From: Ignavibacteriales bacterium
GTDB taxonomy: Bacteria > Bacteroidota > Ignavibacteria > Ignavibacteriales > Melioribacteraceae
DNA: 32,073 nucleotides
NCBI GenBank assembly: GCA_020059785.1
Contig: JAGVBL010000248.1
Span: 1 to 32,073, forward strand
Direction of reading: 5' to 3'
The notes below the pieces were generated by a model that did no database searches, was not told where the DNA came from, and saw nothing but the letters and a program-made list of their open reading frames with translations. This document shows, one piece after another, positions 1 through 9,981 of this stretch. Positions within the stretch are counted from its first letter, which is position 1. Each line of letters opens with the position of its first letter. The position numbers and the translations under genes are program-made.

Positions 1-941
1 AAATATGGTGGGGTAATAGAAACGGATTTATTGATGAGAGCTTTACTGAAATAGATCTCGGTCGGAAAGATCATTTAATGTATATCAAAGGGGCTGATTT
101 AAATAATGACGGCTGGTTAGATCTCCTACTGCCGAATAGAGGTGAAATAGATGGTGGACTAACTTCTTCGTTCATTTATTATGGTTCTGAAAAAGGATTT
201 AGCAATAATAACAGGACCGAAATTCCTTCTTATGTACCTTATCAGAACTCGATTGTGGATATTAATAAAGATGGCTGGCTAGATTTATTTATGACCGGAT
301 ATGGTGGGGATGGAAATGGAAGTCCTCCGTCACTTCTTTTTTGGGGAAGTAAAGATGGATTGAAAATTCCACCTGATGAGATTGAGACCTATGGTTCGTC
401 GGGTTCTACCATTCTTGATTATGATGGTGATGGCTGGCTCGATATTCTTGTTGTTAATCATAGGAAATCTGGTTCATATTTTGAATCCCTACCACATCAA
501 CATACATGTCCATCGTTTATTTATTGGGGAGGTCCAAAAGGTTTTACAAAAGAGGATCGTTTAGAGTTAATGGCTTTTGGACCAAGCGGATTGAATTTAC
601 GGGAACCGGGTAATAGCTACGACCGCGGTTTGTATGAAGATTATTTCTCATCAGTCTACAAAATTCCAGACGATCAATCTCCATTTAAAATAAAATGGGA
701 AGCCGAAACTCCTCATGGAACAGAAGTCCACTTTCAAATAAGAATTGCCGATAGCGAACAATCATTGGGAAATTCTGATTGGATTGGACAGGATGGAAAA
801 AATTCCTGGTTTACTGCTAATGGAAGTAACATAAAAAATATAAATGGAAAATATATACAGTACAGAGCAAGATTAATTTCACCGAATGGTGCAGCAACAC
901 CATATCTGAATGCAGTCGAAATCTATTTCTCGAAAAAATAG
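1..941 (+). CDS. FG-GAP/VCBS repeat secreted protein, 5'-truncated by window edge (C-terminal part)
   Basis: The frame of ORF 78..941 stays open upstream to position 3 (IWWGNRNGFIDESFTEIDLGRKDHLM), matching the paralog 966..3767 (FWWGDEKGFSNDRITDLDLQRKDELM). Repeated DxNxDGWLD calcium-loop motifs. The true start is outside the window. Confidence 0.9.
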   Translation, partial: IWWGNRNGFIDESFTEIDLGRKDHLMYIKGADLNNDGWLDLLLPNRGEIDGGLTSSFIYYGSEKGFSNNNRTEIPSYVPYQNSIVDINKDGWLDLFMTGYGGDGNGSPPSLLFWGSKDGLKIPPDEIETYGSSGSTILDYDGDGWLDILVVNHRKSGSYFESLPHQHTCPSFIYWGGPKGFTKEDRLELMAFGPSGLNLREPGNSYDRGLYEDYFSSVYKIPDDQSPFKIKWEAETPHGTEVHFQIRIADSEQSLGNSDWIGQDGKNSWFTANGSNIKNINGKYIQYRARLISPNGAATPYLNAVEIYFSKK

Positions 942-965
942 GTATAAGCGAATTACAATTATTAG

Positions 966-3767
966 ATGAAGAAACTTATCGCAATATTGATCACTTTTAT
1001 AACTGGAACGATTCTAAGTCAATCGGTTTGGAAGGAGAACAGTTTTAAAGATTTTGCAGACGGAAAATTTTTAGATGCCGGAAGTAATGCTTACGTCTCG
1101 GCCAAAGGGCGCATACAGATTATTTCACGTTGGGATTTTAATAATGATGGCTTCCTCGATATCTTTCTTCCAACCGGTCACGCACATACGGAAAAAGAAA
1201 ACACCTATATCTATCTAAATAACGGAATCGGAATCGACTCCAGGACAAGGATACAATTACCGGCTGCCGGCTCCCGCGATGGACTAATTGCGGATTTTAA
1301 TAAAGATGGATTCAATGATCTCGCAGTAGTCAATTTTAATGATAGTCATGCCCGCAGAATTCCGGCATGGATTTATTTGGGTTCGCAAAATGGTTTCTCT
1401 CCCTACAACCGGATTGAATTACCGGCTGCCGATGGGACTTCAATAGCAGCAGGAGATTTTAATGGTGATTCCTGGTTGGATCTGGCAATCGGTTGCCAGT
1501 ATTGGGAATTAAACGATAGCGAATCTGAGCCTCGCAAAAGTTTTATCTACTACAATTCTCCTGATGGATTTAAAAAGGAAAATCATCTTGAGCTTTCATT
1601 TGATGGTGTCGGTGCTGTTGCACTTGCGTCTGCTGACATTGATAAAGACAGAATTGATGACCTTGTAATTACCACGAAAGATAATCTCTTCATTTTACTT
1701 TCATTAAAAGATGCCTTTTCGGATATTACAAATGCACTCAAATTGAATATAACCGGAACAGCTCTCTCGCTCGGCGATTTTAATAATGATGATCAAATTG
1801 ATATTGCTATTTGTAATCAGGAGGGTATAAGGGTATTAATGAATTCCGGTAATGCAGTTTTTAATTTATCAGTTTCAATTTTACTTAAGGTTAATAACCC
1901 GAGTGATGTTGCATTTACGGATTTTGATAAGGATGGTCTCGACGATCTGTTTGTTACCAATTTAAATTCAATTGGCGGCGGCAGCTGGACGGATTCGTAT
2001 CTGTTTTACTCAGATGGTAAAGACTTTTCATCACGCAAACCAACACTTCTTCCAACACTCGGAGCCAGCGGTGTCAGCTGCGGTGATCTGAACGGCGATG
2101 GATTCCCGGAAATTGTTGTAAGCAACAGATTTGTTACCAACCAGAAAAATCTTCTCTCGTATGTATTCTGGAATGATAAGGGGAAATTCTTTTTTGAAAA
2201 TCATACACAACTTCCAACTCAGGGAACCTACGCCAACACAATCGGTGATGCAAATAATGATGGATTGCCTGATGTGATTTTCTTCAATGATTACGGATGG
2301 TTTTCAGACGGACCTTCGATATCAAGATTATACTGGGGTAATGGATCCAGAAATTTCTCCGAAATGAGATCAACAAAATTTAACACTCATGAAATCTTCG
2401 GATATGGAAATGCGGATCTTGACGATGACGGAAATGTTGAAATAATTATGGCTTCACAAGCATTCAAATATGCTTTTATAGAAAATGTTGCGCACGATCA
2501 GGCATCCTTCATTATTCAATGGAACAAGAATGGAAGGTTCGAAGAGCAGACTTTTCTTACTACAACTTTTGGCTACGGCGGAGTAAGGATAGCAGACATC
2601 AATCGCGATGGTTATCTCGATATTCTCGGGAGCGGAAGCGCGCAGGATCTTAATAATCCCGGAAAGTATGGTCTGCCGGTTTTCTGGGGTTCACCAAAAG
2701 GATTTAGCTTCAACAACAGATCGGTTATTCATTTATCAACACCCAAAATTCGCGGTCCATTGCTGAAAGACTTGAATAAAGACGGATGGCTCGATATCGC
2801 AGGTCAGGTTGAATTTGGTAAAGTTAGATTTTGGTGGGGAGATGAAAAAGGATTTTCAAACGATCGAATAACGGACCTCGACCTTCAAAGAAAAGATGAA
2901 TTGATGTATTTAAAAGCTGCCGATTTTAATAATGACGGCTGGCTCGATCTCTTCCTTCCAAAACGTGGAGCTCCCGAAGGAGATCTAGGAAGCTCGTTCC
3001 TTTATTACGGCTCTGCCAGCGGTTTTTCTAACAATAACCGGATTGAAATTCCTACTTACGTTCCATATCAAAATTGTTTTGCGGATCTCAATAAAGACGG
3101 CTGGCTAGATATTTTTATTACAAGCTATGGAGGAGAAGTAAGCGGCAACCGTCCAGCGTTGGTTTATTACGGAAGTAAGGATGGTTTTAAACAGGATCCG
3201 GCTAAGATTGAATCTCTTGGTCCTTCGGGAGTTGAACTTCTCGATTATGATGGCGATGGCTGGCTCGATGCGCTTGTTGCTAATCACCGTAAATCCGGTT
3301 CTTACTTTGAACCCGAACCCCATAATCATTCTTGCAATTCGTTTTTATATTGGGGAAGTCCTCAGGGCTTCTCGGTGGATAATAGGATTGAACTCCCTGC
3401 ACAGGGTCCATTCGGATTGAATTTGCGGGATCCGGGCAACAGCTATGATCGAGGTTTGTATGAAGATTATTTCTCCTCGGTCTATAAAATTCCTGAAAAT
3501 GAATCGCCATCCCAAATAGTCTGGGAAGCCGAAACACCTAATGGTACCAAAGTCCATTTTCAAATTCGTGTTGCAGATGATGAAAAGTCATTGGAAAAAT
3601 CAGATTGGATAGGATCTGAAGGAAAGCATTCCTGGTTTACGGAAAGCGGAAGTCAAATCCATAATGTTAAAGGAAAGTTTATTCAATACAGAGCAAGATT
3701 GATAACACCTAATGGTGCCGCAACTCCATACTTAACAGCAGTGGAAATAACTTTTTCAAAGAAATAG
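966..3767 (+). CDS. Secreted FG-GAP/VCBS repeat protein (predicted beta-propeller) with conserved C-terminal domain
   Basis: 933 aa; signal peptide MKKLIAILITFITGTILSQ; many D-x-N-x-D-G-x-x-D motifs (DFNNDGFLDIF, DFNKDGFNDL, DLNKDGWLDI, DYDGDGWLDA) spaced with YWGS/FWG-type strands. Confidence 0.92.
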   Translation: MKKLIAILITFITGTILSQSVWKENSFKDFADGKFLDAGSNAYVSAKGRIQIISRWDFNNDGFLDIFLPTGHAHTEKENTYIYLNNGIGIDSRTRIQLPAAGSRDGLIADFNKDGFNDLAVVNFNDSHARRIPAWIYLGSQNGFSPYNRIELPAADGTSIAAGDFNGDSWLDLAIGCQYWELNDSESEPRKSFIYYNSPDGFKKENHLELSFDGVGAVALASADIDKDRIDDLVITTKDNLFILLSLKDAFSDITNALKLNITGTALSLGDFNNDDQIDIAICNQEGIRVLMNSGNAVFNLSVSILLKVNNPSDVAFTDFDKDGLDDLFVTNLNSIGGGSWTDSYLFYSDGKDFSSRKPTLLPTLGASGVSCGDLNGDGFPEIVVSNRFVTNQKNLLSYVFWNDKGKFFFENHTQLPTQGTYANTIGDANNDGLPDVIFFNDYGWFSDGPSISRLYWGNGSRNFSEMRSTKFNTHEIFGYGNADLDDDGNVEIIMASQAFKYAFIENVAHDQASFIIQWNKNGRFEEQTFLTTTFGYGGVRIADINRDGYLDILGSGSAQDLNNPGKYGLPVFWGSPKGFSFNNRSVIHLSTPKIRGPLLKDLNKDGWLDIAGQVEFGKVRFWWGDEKGFSNDRITDLDLQRKDELMYLKAADFNNDGWLDLFLPKRGAPEGDLGSSFLYYGSASGFSNNNRIEIPTYVPYQNCFADLNKDGWLDIFITSYGGEVSGNRPALVYYGSKDGFKQDPAKIESLGPSGVELLDYDGDGWLDALVANHRKSGSYFEPEPHNHSCNSFLYWGSPQGFSVDNRIELPAQGPFGLNLRDPGNSYDRGLYEDYFSSVYKIPENESPSQIVWEAETPNGTKVHFQIRVADDEKSLEKSDWIGSEGKHSWFTESGSQIHNVKGKFIQYRARLITPNGAATPYLTAVEITFSKK

Positions 3768-3797
3768 ATTTATTGAAAAGTATAGGGAGTATGTGAT

Positions 3798-6614
3798 ATG
3801 ATAAAAAATATAATTGTAACGATGTTATTTATAACAGGATTTATTTCGGCACAGAAAGTTTGGAAGCAGAACAGCTATAATGATTTTGTAAACGGTAAAT
3901 TCAGTGATGCCGGTGCAAATATGTACGTCTCTCACAATGGAAGGATTCAAGCTATTAATAGGTGGGATGTAAATAATGATGGCAATGTGGAGATCCTTAG
4001 TGTTAATTCTCACCCGCTAGTTGAAATGCTTGATATGTCGATCTATTGGGGAAACGGAAAGGACTTTAGCATTAAAAACCATTCTTATATTCCGGCTAAT
4101 GGTCCAATGTGGGTTACACCCGATGATCTGAATAACGATGGTCACGTTGATCTTGTTGTTACCAATTATTCAAATGGAACTTGGACCGGAATGGAATCAT
4201 TTGTCTATTACGGGGGTCTTAAAAAAGATCATATTAAGAAAGAAGGTGAATGGGCTCACTATCCTTTTCACAAAAGAATATTGCTGGAAAGTTCCAATGC
4301 ACAAAAAGCTGCCGTAGGTGATTTTAACAATGACGGTTATAAAGATATTGTTATTGCTTTCTCTGCAGGATTCTGGGAATACAGAGATAAAAGCAAAGTT
4401 GGTACTTCACCTTCAAGAATCTATTGGGGTAGTGCAGACGATTTTAACAGCAAGAATTTCTCTGAGATTGCAACTGCAGGTGCAACCGATGTTGTGACAG
4501 CGGATTTCGATAATGATGGCTGGATGGACCTCGCATTTGCAAATGGTGAAGGAAATTCATCTTATATTTATTTCGGAAGCAGCACTGGTTTTATTGATGA
4601 GAAACTATTTGAATTACCTACTTTAAATGCTCAAGCGGTTGAAGCGGCAGATATCAATAATGATGGATTAATTGATTTGATTTTTGCTAACAGCGACGGG
4701 GATGAATCTTTTGCTTATTTGAACATTAACGGCACATTCAATGCTAATAATAGAATTGAATTCGAAACCTATACTGCTAAAGATATTGTTGTCTCTGACT
4801 TCAATAAAGATGGTTACCCAGATATTTTCTTTACAAATCATCAGCATTCATTTACTGGGGATCCAAATCTTGCAAATAGATTAATTCATTCCTATCTCTA
4901 TTTCGGTTCTGCAAATGGATTCAGTAAAGATAACAGGCAATCAATTCCTACTATTGGTGCATGGGGTGCCAATGCTGCCGATCTGAATAACGACGGATGG
5001 ATTGACCTCCTCGTCTGTAATTTCCAGGAGCACTATTCATTTGAAGTCCCTTCGTTTGTCTATTGGAATAGCCCCGAAGGATTTAACGAAACATTGCGGA
5101 CTCCTTTATATGAGCACGGTGCACAGGGTAATGCAATCGCAGATTTTAATAACGACGGTTACCTTGATATTCTGATAACATCTATGATGGGCAATTCACG
5201 CGGTGATTACGATCCTTCATATTTGTTTCTTGGCAAGGATGACGGAAGTATGGATGTTGAAAATAAAATTATTCTATCATCGCGTGAAGGTTATGAACAG
5301 GCATTCGCAGATTTAAATGATGATGGATATGTTGATATTATAATTCAGAATCGAGGTGAAACTACACGTGCGGCAAATGAAGCATGGATTTACTGGAATA
5401 ATGAGAATCAATTTAACTCGTGGAATATTTCCGGATTACCGAGTTATAACGGACTTGGTGTTCAGGTGGCTGATCTCGATAAGAATGGTTTTTTAGATAT
5501 AATTATTTCAAATGGTTCTCCTCTACTTAAAAAAGAAAAATCGTGGCCGGGTTCATTTATTTACTGGGGAAGCGAGAGCGGATGGAATGTAAAAGATAGA
5601 ACCGAACTTCCTACAAAGCTTACTCGTGCCTGCGCTATTGCAGATATTAATTATGATGGAAATCTTGATTTAATATTCGGCGATCAATCCGGCGGTTCTG
5701 CGATAATTTTTTATGGCGACGGAAAAAGGAATTATGATATTAAAAATTCATGGCAGTTCCCTAAAAGCCAGGGTTCCGGCAATCCCGAAGCAGCAGATCT
5801 GAATAAAGACGGATTACTTGATATTGTATTTGCTCACGATAAAAATGTATTAGTCTATTATCAGAAGAAAGATTTTAAGTATGGTGATCCAATATCAATT
5901 CCGATTCAGGCTAAGACAATGACTGTTGCAGATGTTAATAACGACGGATGGCTCGACCTCATTTGCCCATTTTATAAAGGAAAAAGTAACCGAACATGGT
6001 ATTCTTCCGTTTTGCTAGGCAGTAAAGAGGGATTCCACATTAACAACTCAATAAAATTTCCTACAGATGGCGGAACCGGCTCTTTAGTATGCGATTTTAA
6101 CCGCGACGGCTATATGGATGTTTTCTTTTACTGTCATCGCGCGGATGGAAGTTATGATGAAGTCGGCAAGTACGGCGATCATCATACAAATTCCCTTTTA
6201 TACTGGGGCGGACCCGATGGTTTTTCGGTAGATAATGTGCAGAAAATTCCAAGCGTCGGTGCACATTACGATATGGGTGTGGACATTGGAAACATCACGG
6301 ATAGAAAAAATATTTATTCATATATCTCTTCACCGTATAACGACAAAAGTTCTAAACCTTCAGTAATTAATTGGATTGCTGAAGTGCCGAACCATACATC
6401 TATAAAATTTCAGTTAAGATCAGCTAATTCGGAAAAAGATTTAATCAAAGCAAAATGGTTGGGACCTGAAGGCGAAGCTTCTTATTACACTGAACCAGGT
6501 CAATCAATAAAAAATATAAATGGTAAGTGGATTCAATATCAGGCTGTTTTTGATATGGGTAATGGTGCCGGGTCTCCTGTATTAACAGAAGTAGAAATAA
6601 AATTTGATAAATAA
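3798..6614 (+). CDS. Secreted FG-GAP/VCBS repeat protein, diverged paralog of 966..3767
   Basis: 938 aa; signal peptide; same N-terminal block (VWKQNSYNDFVNGKFSDAGANMYVSHNGRIQAINRWDVNNDG) and same C-terminal domain (WIAEVPNHTSIKFQLRSANSEKDL...WLGPEGEASYYT...GKWIQYQAV). Confidence 0.92.
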   Translation: MIKNIIVTMLFITGFISAQKVWKQNSYNDFVNGKFSDAGANMYVSHNGRIQAINRWDVNNDGNVEILSVNSHPLVEMLDMSIYWGNGKDFSIKNHSYIPANGPMWVTPDDLNNDGHVDLVVTNYSNGTWTGMESFVYYGGLKKDHIKKEGEWAHYPFHKRILLESSNAQKAAVGDFNNDGYKDIVIAFSAGFWEYRDKSKVGTSPSRIYWGSADDFNSKNFSEIATAGATDVVTADFDNDGWMDLAFANGEGNSSYIYFGSSTGFIDEKLFELPTLNAQAVEAADINNDGLIDLIFANSDGDESFAYLNINGTFNANNRIEFETYTAKDIVVSDFNKDGYPDIFFTNHQHSFTGDPNLANRLIHSYLYFGSANGFSKDNRQSIPTIGAWGANAADLNNDGWIDLLVCNFQEHYSFEVPSFVYWNSPEGFNETLRTPLYEHGAQGNAIADFNNDGYLDILITSMMGNSRGDYDPSYLFLGKDDGSMDVENKIILSSREGYEQAFADLNDDGYVDIIIQNRGETTRAANEAWIYWNNENQFNSWNISGLPSYNGLGVQVADLDKNGFLDIIISNGSPLLKKEKSWPGSFIYWGSESGWNVKDRTELPTKLTRACAIADINYDGNLDLIFGDQSGGSAIIFYGDGKRNYDIKNSWQFPKSQGSGNPEAADLNKDGLLDIVFAHDKNVLVYYQKKDFKYGDPISIPIQAKTMTVADVNNDGWLDLICPFYKGKSNRTWYSSVLLGSKEGFHINNSIKFPTDGGTGSLVCDFNRDGYMDVFFYCHRADGSYDEVGKYGDHHTNSLLYWGGPDGFSVDNVQKIPSVGAHYDMGVDIGNITDRKNIYSYISSPYNDKSSKPSVINWIAEVPNHTSIKFQLRSANSEKDLIKAKWLGPEGEASYYTEPGQSIKNINGKWIQYQAVFDMGNGAGSPVLTEVEIKFDK

Positions 6615-6640
6615 TTATTCTTGAATAAAAATGTGATCTT

Positions 6641-8314
6641 ATGAAAAAATATTTTTTGTTTTTCATTGCAGCTCTTTATCTGTTCAATTCTCCTTTTTAT
6701 GCTCAGGGAATAAGAGACATTTCTAAGGCTGGACCGGTAACGGAACAGGTTGAATTAAAAAATTACGATCAGATCTTTTATATCTCCCAAATAAAAGGGT
6801 CTGATAATAACGGAGATGGCTCAATTAGCAAACCGTGGGCAACTTTATACCATGCATTAAATAAAATTGAAAATGCAGCAAAAGAAAATTTGGTAGCGAT
6901 TCTGGTATCTAAAGGAACATATTCCGGTTTTACATTACAAATGAAATCTCACATCGATCTATTCGGTGGTTTTGACGATAATTCCTGGCATAGAGATATT
7001 CATATGTACCCGTCTATAATAGATGGCGAAAAAATGAGACGTGTTATTGTTGCTGCAGACCATTCCCGGATTGATGGATTTACAATTAAGAACGGATTAT
7101 CAAGAACACACGGCGGCGGTATATTATGTGACGATACCTCTCCGACAATTAGTAATTGTATTATAACTGATAATTATGTTCTTGAACCGGAAAATTTCAA
7201 TTACAACAGGATTCATCAGAACGGAAATCATGGCGGAGGAATTGCCTGCCTGTTTAATGCTGTCCCGGTAATTCGTAATAATATTTTCTACCGTAATGCA
7301 ACTTCAATTGGTAACGGCGGCGGAATAGCGTTTTACGGATGGTTAAGAAATAGTGAAGCACCTCCTACTAAGATCGTTAACAATAGAATGGAAGGAGGAT
7401 GGCAGCCGTCAGTAGTGAACAATATTTTCATTCATAATACATCCGGTGTTAACGATTGGGGAAAAACACGAAGCAGTAATGGCGGGGCAATTTCATGTTC
7501 TTCCGAATCCCGACCGGTGATTGAAAACAATCTAATAATATGTAATCAAGCAAAAGGCAGAAGTGACGCCGGCGGAATTTACACTGAAAATTTTTCATAT
7601 CCGCTAATTAAAGGAAATTGGATTGTAGGAAATATCTCCGATGACGACGGTGGCGGAATTTATACTAACCATACTGGTCATGCATTAATAACACAAAACT
7701 TCATAGCCGGCAACTGGACAATCGGCAATGGAGCGGGTGGAATAAGACTTAGCAAAGAGAGTCGTGCAACAGTTTCTGAAAATATTATAGTGCATAATCA
7801 AACTGGCGGCGGTATTCAATCTGTCGATTCATATATGGAGCTTATAAACAATATCATTATGCACAATAAAGGAAATGTTAGTCTCCGCTACAGCAATGTA
7901 TTCAGTTATTTCGTTCCTTCGATAATTGAAAACAACGTAATCCTCGAAAACGAAAAGAAAATTACAATAGAACTCAAAGAAGGTGAAAAAATAAATGTTG
8001 TTGGTAATAACACTAATGAAAAAATTATCGGCACAAAAAATTATTACAAACTGGTTCAGTTGGAAAATAATTCTATCCTTTTTGAGATAGAAGATTTCAG
8101 TTTCATAGAAGATCAATTTCAAACGATAATACAAATTAAACCAGCGGAGAATACTCAATCATTAATTGGCAGGGTCATTAATGTTGGAAGTTTCTGGAGT
8201 GTAATTAAGAAAGTTGAACAGAACAAGTTGTATGTATGGGGAAATCTACGTTTGAGGGAGTCAGATAAGTCAGGTTTTATTTTATCGGATTATAAAATCA
8301 AAAAAAATAATTAA
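6641..8314 (+). CDS. Secreted right-handed parallel beta-helix repeat protein (DUF1565/pectate-lyase-like fold)
   Basis: 557 aa; signal peptide MKKYFLFFIAALYLFNSPFYAQ; start of helix VSKGTYSGFTLQMKSHIDLFGGF; recurrent GGGI/GGI turns followed by ..VIRNNIF, VIENNLI, LITQNFIAGN, VSENIIVHN rungs. Confidence 0.88.
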   Translation: MKKYFLFFIAALYLFNSPFYAQGIRDISKAGPVTEQVELKNYDQIFYISQIKGSDNNGDGSISKPWATLYHALNKIENAAKENLVAILVSKGTYSGFTLQMKSHIDLFGGFDDNSWHRDIHMYPSIIDGEKMRRVIVAADHSRIDGFTIKNGLSRTHGGGILCDDTSPTISNCIITDNYVLEPENFNYNRIHQNGNHGGGIACLFNAVPVIRNNIFYRNATSIGNGGGIAFYGWLRNSEAPPTKIVNNRMEGGWQPSVVNNIFIHNTSGVNDWGKTRSSNGGAISCSSESRPVIENNLIICNQAKGRSDAGGIYTENFSYPLIKGNWIVGNISDDDGGGIYTNHTGHALITQNFIAGNWTIGNGAGGIRLSKESRATVSENIIVHNQTGGGIQSVDSYMELINNIIMHNKGNVSLRYSNVFSYFVPSIIENNVILENEKKITIELKEGEKINVVGNNTNEKIIGTKNYYKLVQLENNSILFEIEDFSFIEDQFQTIIQIKPAENTQSLIGRVINVGSFWSVIKKVEQNKLYVWGNLRLRESDKSGFILSDYKIKKNN

Positions 8315-8339
8315 TTCAATAAATCTCAGGAGGAATTAA

Positions 8340-9929
8340 ATGCAAAATGTGGGGTTCACAACTACTGATATGATTATTGCTCTTGTCTATGTCTTCGGCA
8401 TAATCGGAGTCGGGGTTTATTTCTCCCGGCAGCAGAAATCAGCAAAAGATTTTCTTATGGCTAACCGTAGCATGAGCTGGCTTCCTGTCGGTCTCTCTTT
8501 AATGGCAACACTCACAAGCGCTGTTGGATATATGTCCTATCCGGCCGGTGCATTTAAAGGTGGACTTATCCTTGCATGGATGGCAATGTCTATTCCATTA
8601 TCATTTCCAATGGTAGTTTTTGTCTTTATGCCATTCTATCATAAATTAAAAGTTTACACTGCATATGAATACCTGGAAAAAAGATTCAATGATAAAGTGA
8701 GAGCTCTTGCCAGTATAATATTTATAATCTGGAGAATTACATGGATGGCTGCTGTTATTTATGTCCCGTCACTGGTATTAAATGTTGTTTCCGATGGCAG
8801 AATTCCAATGGCTCCTTCCATAATTGTGATGGGATTTATAGCCACTGTTAAGACGGCACTCGGCGGAGTTAAAGCTGTTATGTGGGGCGATGTGATTCAC
8901 TCCTTTGTAATGTTTATTGGATTGTTCCTGGCAATTTTTCTTGTATTTCAAGCTGTGCCTGGCGGATTTACCGAAGTTTGGAATACTCTTGTTGAGGGTG
9001 GAAAAACTAAAATGACCGGAACAATGCCAGGTCTTGAAGATGCCGGTTTCTTTGGTAAAATTCATTTGTATCTCATCACCGACTTCACTGTAATATCCCT
9101 GATTGTTACATATACTGTTCAGAAGATGGGTAACTATTGTGTTGATCAAGCGATGGTTCAAAGATACATTACTGCTAAGTCGCTCAAAGAAAGTCAAAAA
9201 GGATTTTATGCTAATGCCGGTGCTTATCTATTATATATCGCTTTAGTTACATCTATTGGTGCTGGTTTATATGCTGTTGCGAAACATCTTCAGTTCCCTG
9301 AAGGAATGCCTATTGATAATTACTTCCCGTATTTCATAGCCAATGTAATGCCGGTAGGGGTAACCGGAATAATGGTTGCCGCAATTTATGCTGCTTCTCT
9401 ATCAAGTCTTGATGGTGGAATAAATTCTATTACGACAGCAATACTCAATGATTTCTATGCACGTTATAAACTGAATCAGTACAACCTTGAGATTGGAGAA
9501 GATTCAGATGCAGAGAAAGCACGTCGTTTAAGGATTTCCAGAATATCAACAATCTTTATTGGAATTGCGATTACATTCTTCGCCTTCTTTGTCGGTTTGC
9601 TAGGAGATATTTTTACTTATTCTCAAAAACTAATTAACATGTTTACTGGTCCCTTGTTCGGAGTGTTTATGCTAGGTATGTTTACAAAACGCGCGACTGC
9701 TCCCGGTGTTTTAATTGGAGGATTAGTTGGATTTATTATGGGTTCATTAATGGTGTTTGCAAAAAATCTTCATATAGATGCATTAGCTGTTGGAGTTCTC
9801 TGGCCGGCAGCTCTATCATTCTTTATCACCGTTGTGCTTGGTTACGGTTTAAGCATATTCATGGGTAAGAATACCCCTGAGACACTTAATTACACTCGTA
9901 AAAATGTTATGCTGAATAAAGATCTATAA
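8340..9929 (+). CDS. Sodium:solute symporter family (SSS/SLC5) transporter
   Basis: 529 aa polytopic protein; SSS-type motifs DFLMANRSMSWLPVGLSLMATLTSAVGYMSYPAG and AAIYAASLSSLDGGINSI; strong Shine-Dalgarno aggaggaattaaATG. Confidence 0.93.
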   Translation: MQNVGFTTTDMIIALVYVFGIIGVGVYFSRQQKSAKDFLMANRSMSWLPVGLSLMATLTSAVGYMSYPAGAFKGGLILAWMAMSIPLSFPMVVFVFMPFYHKLKVYTAYEYLEKRFNDKVRALASIIFIIWRITWMAAVIYVPSLVLNVVSDGRIPMAPSIIVMGFIATVKTALGGVKAVMWGDVIHSFVMFIGLFLAIFLVFQAVPGGFTEVWNTLVEGGKTKMTGTMPGLEDAGFFGKIHLYLITDFTVISLIVTYTVQKMGNYCVDQAMVQRYITAKSLKESQKGFYANAGAYLLYIALVTSIGAGLYAVAKHLQFPEGMPIDNYFPYFIANVMPVGVTGIMVAAIYAASLSSLDGGINSITTAILNDFYARYKLNQYNLEIGEDSDAEKARRLRISRISTIFIGIAITFFAFFVGLLGDIFTYSQKLINMFTGPLFGVFMLGMFTKRATAPGVLIGGLVGFIMGSLMVFAKNLHIDALAVGVLWPAALSFFITVVLGYGLSIFMGKNTPETLNYTRKNVMLNKDL

Positions 9930-9981
9930 TTAAATAATGCTAGGTTATTATTACTGAATAAATTCTTGAGCGAGAAAAATC

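Noticed and set aside
3105-3563. Overlapping antisense and alternate-frame ORFs inside the FG-GAP gene (3105..3329 -, 3181..3420 +, 3280..3537 -, 3345..3563 -)
   Set aside because: They lie wholly inside a convincing repeat-protein CDS, have no recognisable domain, and follow from the repetitive codon pattern of DxNxDG repeats.
1-3767. Tandem FG-GAP copies as an assembly duplication
   Set aside because: Copies 1 and 2 differ throughout at both synonymous and non-synonymous sites, so they are genuine diverged paralogs rather than an assembly repeat.
8778-9197. Antisense ORF of 139 aa opposite the SSS symporter
   Set aside because: Composition looks like the reverse complement of a transmembrane gene; no domain, and no ribosome-binding or promoter signal I could support.
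9930-9981. AT-rich weak inverted repeat (aataat...attatt) after the first SSS gene as a terminator
   Set aside because: Short AT-only stem without a clear T-run, indistinguishable from background in an AT-rich genome.
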